A DNA stretch of 64,000 nucleotides, taken from DASUBN01 sp036000105 (GTDB taxonomy: Bacteria; Pseudomonadota; Gammaproteobacteria; Natronospirales; REEB76). The stretch spans positions 1 to 64,000 of the forward strand of contig DASYGE010000002.1 of NCBI GenBank assembly GCA_036000105.1, read 5' to 3'. The position numbers and the translations under genes are program-made. Under the pieces are notes generated by a model. That model was not told where the DNA came from and ran no database searches. It saw only the letters and a list, made by a program, of their open reading frames with translations. This document shows, piece after piece, positions 61,379-64,000 of this stretch; within the stretch, counting starts at the first letter, position 1, and each line of letters begins with the position of its first letter.

Positions 61379-61419
61379 GAAGCTACCCCTCTCGGGGCGG
61401 CTGTCTGCCCATCGTGGAT

Positions 61420-63750
61420 TTATTGCCGCGTAGCGGTGGCGGTGCGCCAGCCCTGGGATTGCCACCAAGCCTCTAAGTCCGCCGCCGGCAGCGAACGGCT
61501 GATGAAATAGCCCTGGGCCGTGTCGCAGTTCAGCCGGCGCAACTTGTTCAGTCCCGCGCGCGACTCGACCCCTTCACCCACCACCTTCAGTCCCATGTTG
61601 TGCCCCAGCTCGATGGTGGAGCGCACGATGATCTCGTCGTCGGTGCTGTGCTCCAGGCCCTTCACGAACGAGCGGTCTATCTTGAGCTCGTCCAGCGGCA
61701 GGCGCTTCAGCTGCGCCATCGAGGAGTAGCCGGTGCCGTAGTCGTCTATGGAGAGCTTCATGCCGAGTTTGCGCAGGCGGCGGAAGGCGAGCACCGCCTG
61801 GTCCACGTCCTCCATCACCGCGCTCTCGGTGATCTCCAGCGAGAGGAGTTCCGCGTCAGCACCCTCGTCCTTGACCGCCTCCTCCACCTCCTCCGTGAAC
61901 CCGGCGCGGCGCAGGTCGTAGGCGGACATGTTCACGGCGATGCGCAGCGACATGCCCTCCTTGTGCCAGGCTGCCGCCTGGGCGCTGGCACGGCGCATGG
62001 CCCAGGACGTGACCAGGTTGATGTTGCCCGTGTGCTCCAGCATGGGCACGAAATCGCCCGGCGGTATCAGGCCGTAGAGCGGGTGCTGCCAGCGCACCAG
62101 CGCTTCCGCGCTCGTCACCGTGCCGGCCTCCAGGTCCATCTTCGGCTGGTAATGCAGCACCAGGTCGCCGTGCTCGATGGCGCTCTGCAGTTCGCCGAGC
62201 AGGCTCAGGCGCAGGCGGCTGAAGCGGTCCTGGGTGCCGTCGTAGATGGAATAGGGCAGGCGTTTCTGCTTCGCGGTCCATTTCGCCATGTCCGCATGGC
62301 GCAGCAGCGTGGCGGCATCGTTGCCGTGGTCGGGGTAGCTCGCGAGGCCGATGCCCGCGGCGAGGTGCAGCGTCAGGCCATCGGCAGTGAAGGGGGCAGC
62401 GAAGGCCCCGGCGATGCGTTCGATGTGCCCGGGGATCTCCCGCGCAGTCGTCGTGCGCAACAGGATGCCGAACTCGTCGCCGGCGACGCGCGCCACCACG
62501 TTGTCATCCCCGGCGATGCGGCTGAGCCGCTCGCCGACCTCGCGCAGCAGGCGGTCACCCGCCTGGTAGCCCAGGGTGTCGTTGATGTCCTTGAACCGGT
62601 CGAGGCCGGCGATCATCACCGCGGTGCGCCGGTCGGAGCCGCTGGTGCTGCGGATCGCCTCGCTGGTGAGCTGCTCCAGCTGCGGACGGTTGACGAGGCC
62701 CGTGAGCGAGTCGCGCTCCGCGTGGCGGCGGATGGACGCCTCGCGTTCGGCGATGGCGCCCTGCATGCGGTTGAACTTCTGCACCAGCTCGCCGAGCTCG
62801 CCGCCATGACGCAGGGTGATCGGGTCCGAGTAATTGCCGGCCTCGATGGCGTCCGCCCGCTCCACCAGCATCCGCACCGGCCGCACCACGCTGCGCGCCA
62901 GGAACCAGGCCCCGAGTATCGCGAGCAGCAGCGTGGCGGCGAACACCTCCGCCATCCGCGTCCACCAGGCGCGGTAGTCCGCCAGTGCCTCGTTGAGCGA
63001 GCTCTGCAACAGCGCGGTCACGGGCCTGCCGGGCGCAGCCGCGAGCTCCAGGGATTCGCCGAGATAAGTGTCACCGGCGAGCTGCATCCGCTCCGCCGCC
63101 TGCGTGCCCGGCGTGAGCCCCGCCTGCGCAGCTGTGGGCAGGGTGGAGGCCACCGTGTGCCAGCTGCCATCGGTCTGCTGTTCCAGGAAACTGACTTGCA
63201 GCGACGTGAGTTTCGCGTATTGCTGCGCCATGGACTCGTCCAGCCGGAAGCCGAGCAGCACCCAGCCCACCCGGGTCGGGGCGCGCAACGGCGCCGCGAT
63301 CATCTGGTAGACCGTATCGCCGAGATCGAGGAACAGGGGATGGGTGGCGGCGTAGGGCATCGCGTCGGCGCCGAGCTCGAAAGGCTGGCCCGCGAGGCCG
63401 GGGCGCGAGGTGTCTGCACGGATCACGCCCTTGAGGTCCACCGCCACCGCCATGTCCGCGCCCACCTGCTGGCGGCGCCGGTCCAGGGCCACGAGCAGGT
63501 TCTTCCTGCCCTGCTGGAAAGCTTCCAGCAGGCCGAAGTCCCGGGCCAGGGTATCGGAGAAGATCGTGAGAGAACGGTGGCGCGAGTCGAACTGGTCGCG
63601 GAATACCCGGCTGCCCGTATCGAGCCGCTCCGTGAGCGTGTGCTCCGCCTCCGCCTGCACCTTGCGGTAGAGCGTGTACAAGGTCGCGGACTGGATCAGG
63701 AGCAAGAGCCCGAAGACCAGCGCGAACACCTTCAACTGCAGGCTGTACAT
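61420..63750 (-). CDS. CACHE-HAMP-GGDEF-EAL c-di-GMP protein
   Basis: 776 aa. Membrane helix 5-25, a periplasmic CACHE-like sensor (TLYRKVQAEAEHTLTERLDTGSRVFRDQF to about 260), a second helix about 268-290 (FAATLLLAILGAWFLARSVV), HAMP (RPVRMLVERADAIEAGNYSDPITLRHGGELGELVQKFN), GGDEF reading VARVAGDEFGILL (A in first position; no RxxD inhibition site) and EAL (AEALVRWQHPL; DDYGTGYSSMAQL; LKIDRSFV; VVGEGVES). The EAL looks active; the cyclase may be weak or regulatory. Confidence 0.9.
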   Translation of the reverse strand: MYSLQLKVFALVFGLLLLIQSATLYTLYRKVQAEAEHTLTERLDTGSRVFRDQFDSRHRSLTIFSDTLARDFGLLEAFQQGRKNLLVALDRRRQQVGADMAVAVDLKGVIRADTSRPGLAGQPFELGADAMPYAATHPLFLDLGDTVYQMIAAPLRAPTRVGWVLLGFRLDESMAQQYAKLTSLQVSFLEQQTDGSWHTVASTLPTAAQAGLTPGTQAAERMQLAGDTYLGESLELAAAPGRPVTALLQSSLNEALADYRAWWTRMAEVFAATLLLAILGAWFLARSVVRPVRMLVERADAIEAGNYSDPITLRHGGELGELVQKFNRMQGAIAEREASIRRHAERDSLTGLVNRPQLEQLTSEAIRSTSGSDRRTAVMIAGLDRFKDINDTLGYQAGDRLLREVGERLSRIAGDDNVVARVAGDEFGILLRTTTAREIPGHIERIAGAFAAPFTADGLTLHLAAGIGLASYPDHGNDAATLLRHADMAKWTAKQKRLPYSIYDGTQDRFSRLRLSLLGELQSAIEHGDLVLHYQPKMDLEAGTVTSAEALVRWQHPLYGLIPPGDFVPMLEHTGNINLVTSWAMRRASAQAAAWHKEGMSLRIAVNMSAYDLRRAGFTEEVEEAVKDEGADAELLSLEITESAVMEDVDQAVLAFRRLRKLGMKLSIDDYGTGYSSMAQLKRLPLDELKIDRSFVKGLEHSTDDEIIVRSTIELGHNMGLKVVGEGVESRAGLNKLRRLNCDTAQGYFISRSLPAADLEAWWQSQGWRTATATRQ

Positions 63751-63760
63751 CGGCGCTCCC

Positions 63761-64000
63761 TCAGAGGCGGATGCGTACAGCCTGTTCGACGCCGGCGGTG
63801 AGCGTCAAGGGGCGCGGCTGGGCATCATCTTTCCCCGCGACGCCTGCCTGCCATAACCCCAGGGTGTAGCGGCCCGGGGGTAACCCCGCGAGCCTCAGGT
63901 AGCCGTTGCCGTCGGTCTTGCCGTAGTAGGGCGTGTCGGTCACGTACACATAGCCCACCATCTCATCGTGCACCTTGCAGCCCAACACCACCACGCCCGG
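63761..64000 (-). CDS. Partial gene: exported cupredoxin/carboxypeptidase-regulatory-like protein, 5' end beyond window
   Basis: Only about 80 C-terminal residues are present; the 5' part lies past 64000. LGCKVHDEMVGYVYVTDTPYYGKTDGNGYLRLAGLPPGRYTLGLWQAG has the CxxHxxM copper-type ligand pattern and the TD.NG...L.GLPPG.Y.L fold of methylamine-utilisation-type and carboxypeptidase-regulatory domains. Probably periplasmic. It ends 10 bp before the GGDEF-EAL gene, so both are likely in one operon, which could link copper- or ligand-sensing to c-di-GMP. Confidence 0.7.
   Translation of the reverse strand, partial: PGVVVLGCKVHDEMVGYVYVTDTPYYGKTDGNGYLRLAGLPPGRYTLGLWQAGVAGKDDAQPRPLTLTAGVEQAVRIRL

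Noticed and set aside
61600..63801. A 733-codon plus-strand open frame opposite the GGDEF-EAL gene
   Set aside because: It is antisense to a clear gene, rich in His, Arg, Gln and Gly, with no domain; it arises from GC-rich codon bias. The same applies to long antisense frames at 40237-41610, 43254-44492, 44876-46432 and 35723-36883.

Overview
The window is a piece of a fairly GC-rich gammaproteobacterial chromosome, probably a free-living soil or water organism of the Xanthomonadales/Nevskiales type. This placement is an inference from gene content: many c-di-GMP proteins, S9 and DUF885 peptidases, a CBM9/DUF5916 protein, DedA, SulP, a DksA/TraR-type zinc finger, and many LysR, TetR, MarR, Lrp and ArsR regulators. 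No rRNA gene, complete tRNA gene, CRISPR array or replication origin was seen. The left half (0-30 kb) is accessory in character. The right half (30-64 kb) is compact and housekeeping-like.

Layout. 0.2-5.4 kb: a large secreted RHS/YD-repeat protein with a compositionally distinct C-terminal tip. 5.4-6.7 kb: an IS3-family insertion sequence whose right end cuts off a lipoprotein gene after about 18 codons. 6.8-18 kb: a cluster centred on a LysR regulator, holding a quinone oxidoreductase, a secreted CBM9/DUF5916 protein, RidA, PhzF, a secreted methyltransferase-like protein, a three-gene set of small secreted or cytosolic proteins of one apparent fold, an NTF2-like protein, a 3-hydroxyisobutyrate-dehydrogenase-like enzyme and a hot-dog thioesterase. 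18-19 kb: a MarR-GNAT fusion split in two by one in-frame stop. 19.7-20.5 kb: a second copy of the two-gene cassette at 14.1-14.9 kb. 20.8-25.7 kb: a membrane-anchored thioredoxin, an aromatic-amino-acid-type decarboxylase and an S41-like peptidase. 26.2-28.9 kb: an AT-rich islet with a Rap1a/Tai-type immunity protein and three unknown genes, bounded by an exact 22-bp direct repeat that resembles a tRNA 3' half. 29.7-30.6 kb: an ArsR-SRPBCC operon whose promoter lies inside a perfect 51-bp palindrome.

30.7-64 kb: two pirins, an S9 peptidase with a divergent TetR, an MBL-fold hydrolase, a LytTR regulator with Glu at the phospho-acceptor position, a lytic-transglycosylase-like protein, a DedA protein, a run of three c-di-GMP proteins (GGDEF-EAL and two paralogous GGDEF), a DUF885 protein, an EamA transporter, a LysR with a divergent second decarboxylase, a small-molecule gene set (a frameshifted DinB, GST, cupin, VOC), an Lrp regulator, a candidate small RNA, a YncE-like propeller, an MFS transporter, an HD-GYP protein lacking the His of its HD dyad, a papain-like protease, SulP and another GGDEF-EAL protein.

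The most interesting signal is a 28-bp element containing a LysR-type box (ATAAT-N11-ATTAT). It occurs three times, each time 51-75 bp upstream of a start codon and in the same orientation to that gene: before the quinone oxidoreductase, before the secreted-protein operon at 14.1 kb, and before the lipoprotein gene destroyed by the IS. This suggests a local regulon of a LysR protein with undescribed secreted products. All assignments are by reading motifs; no database search was run.
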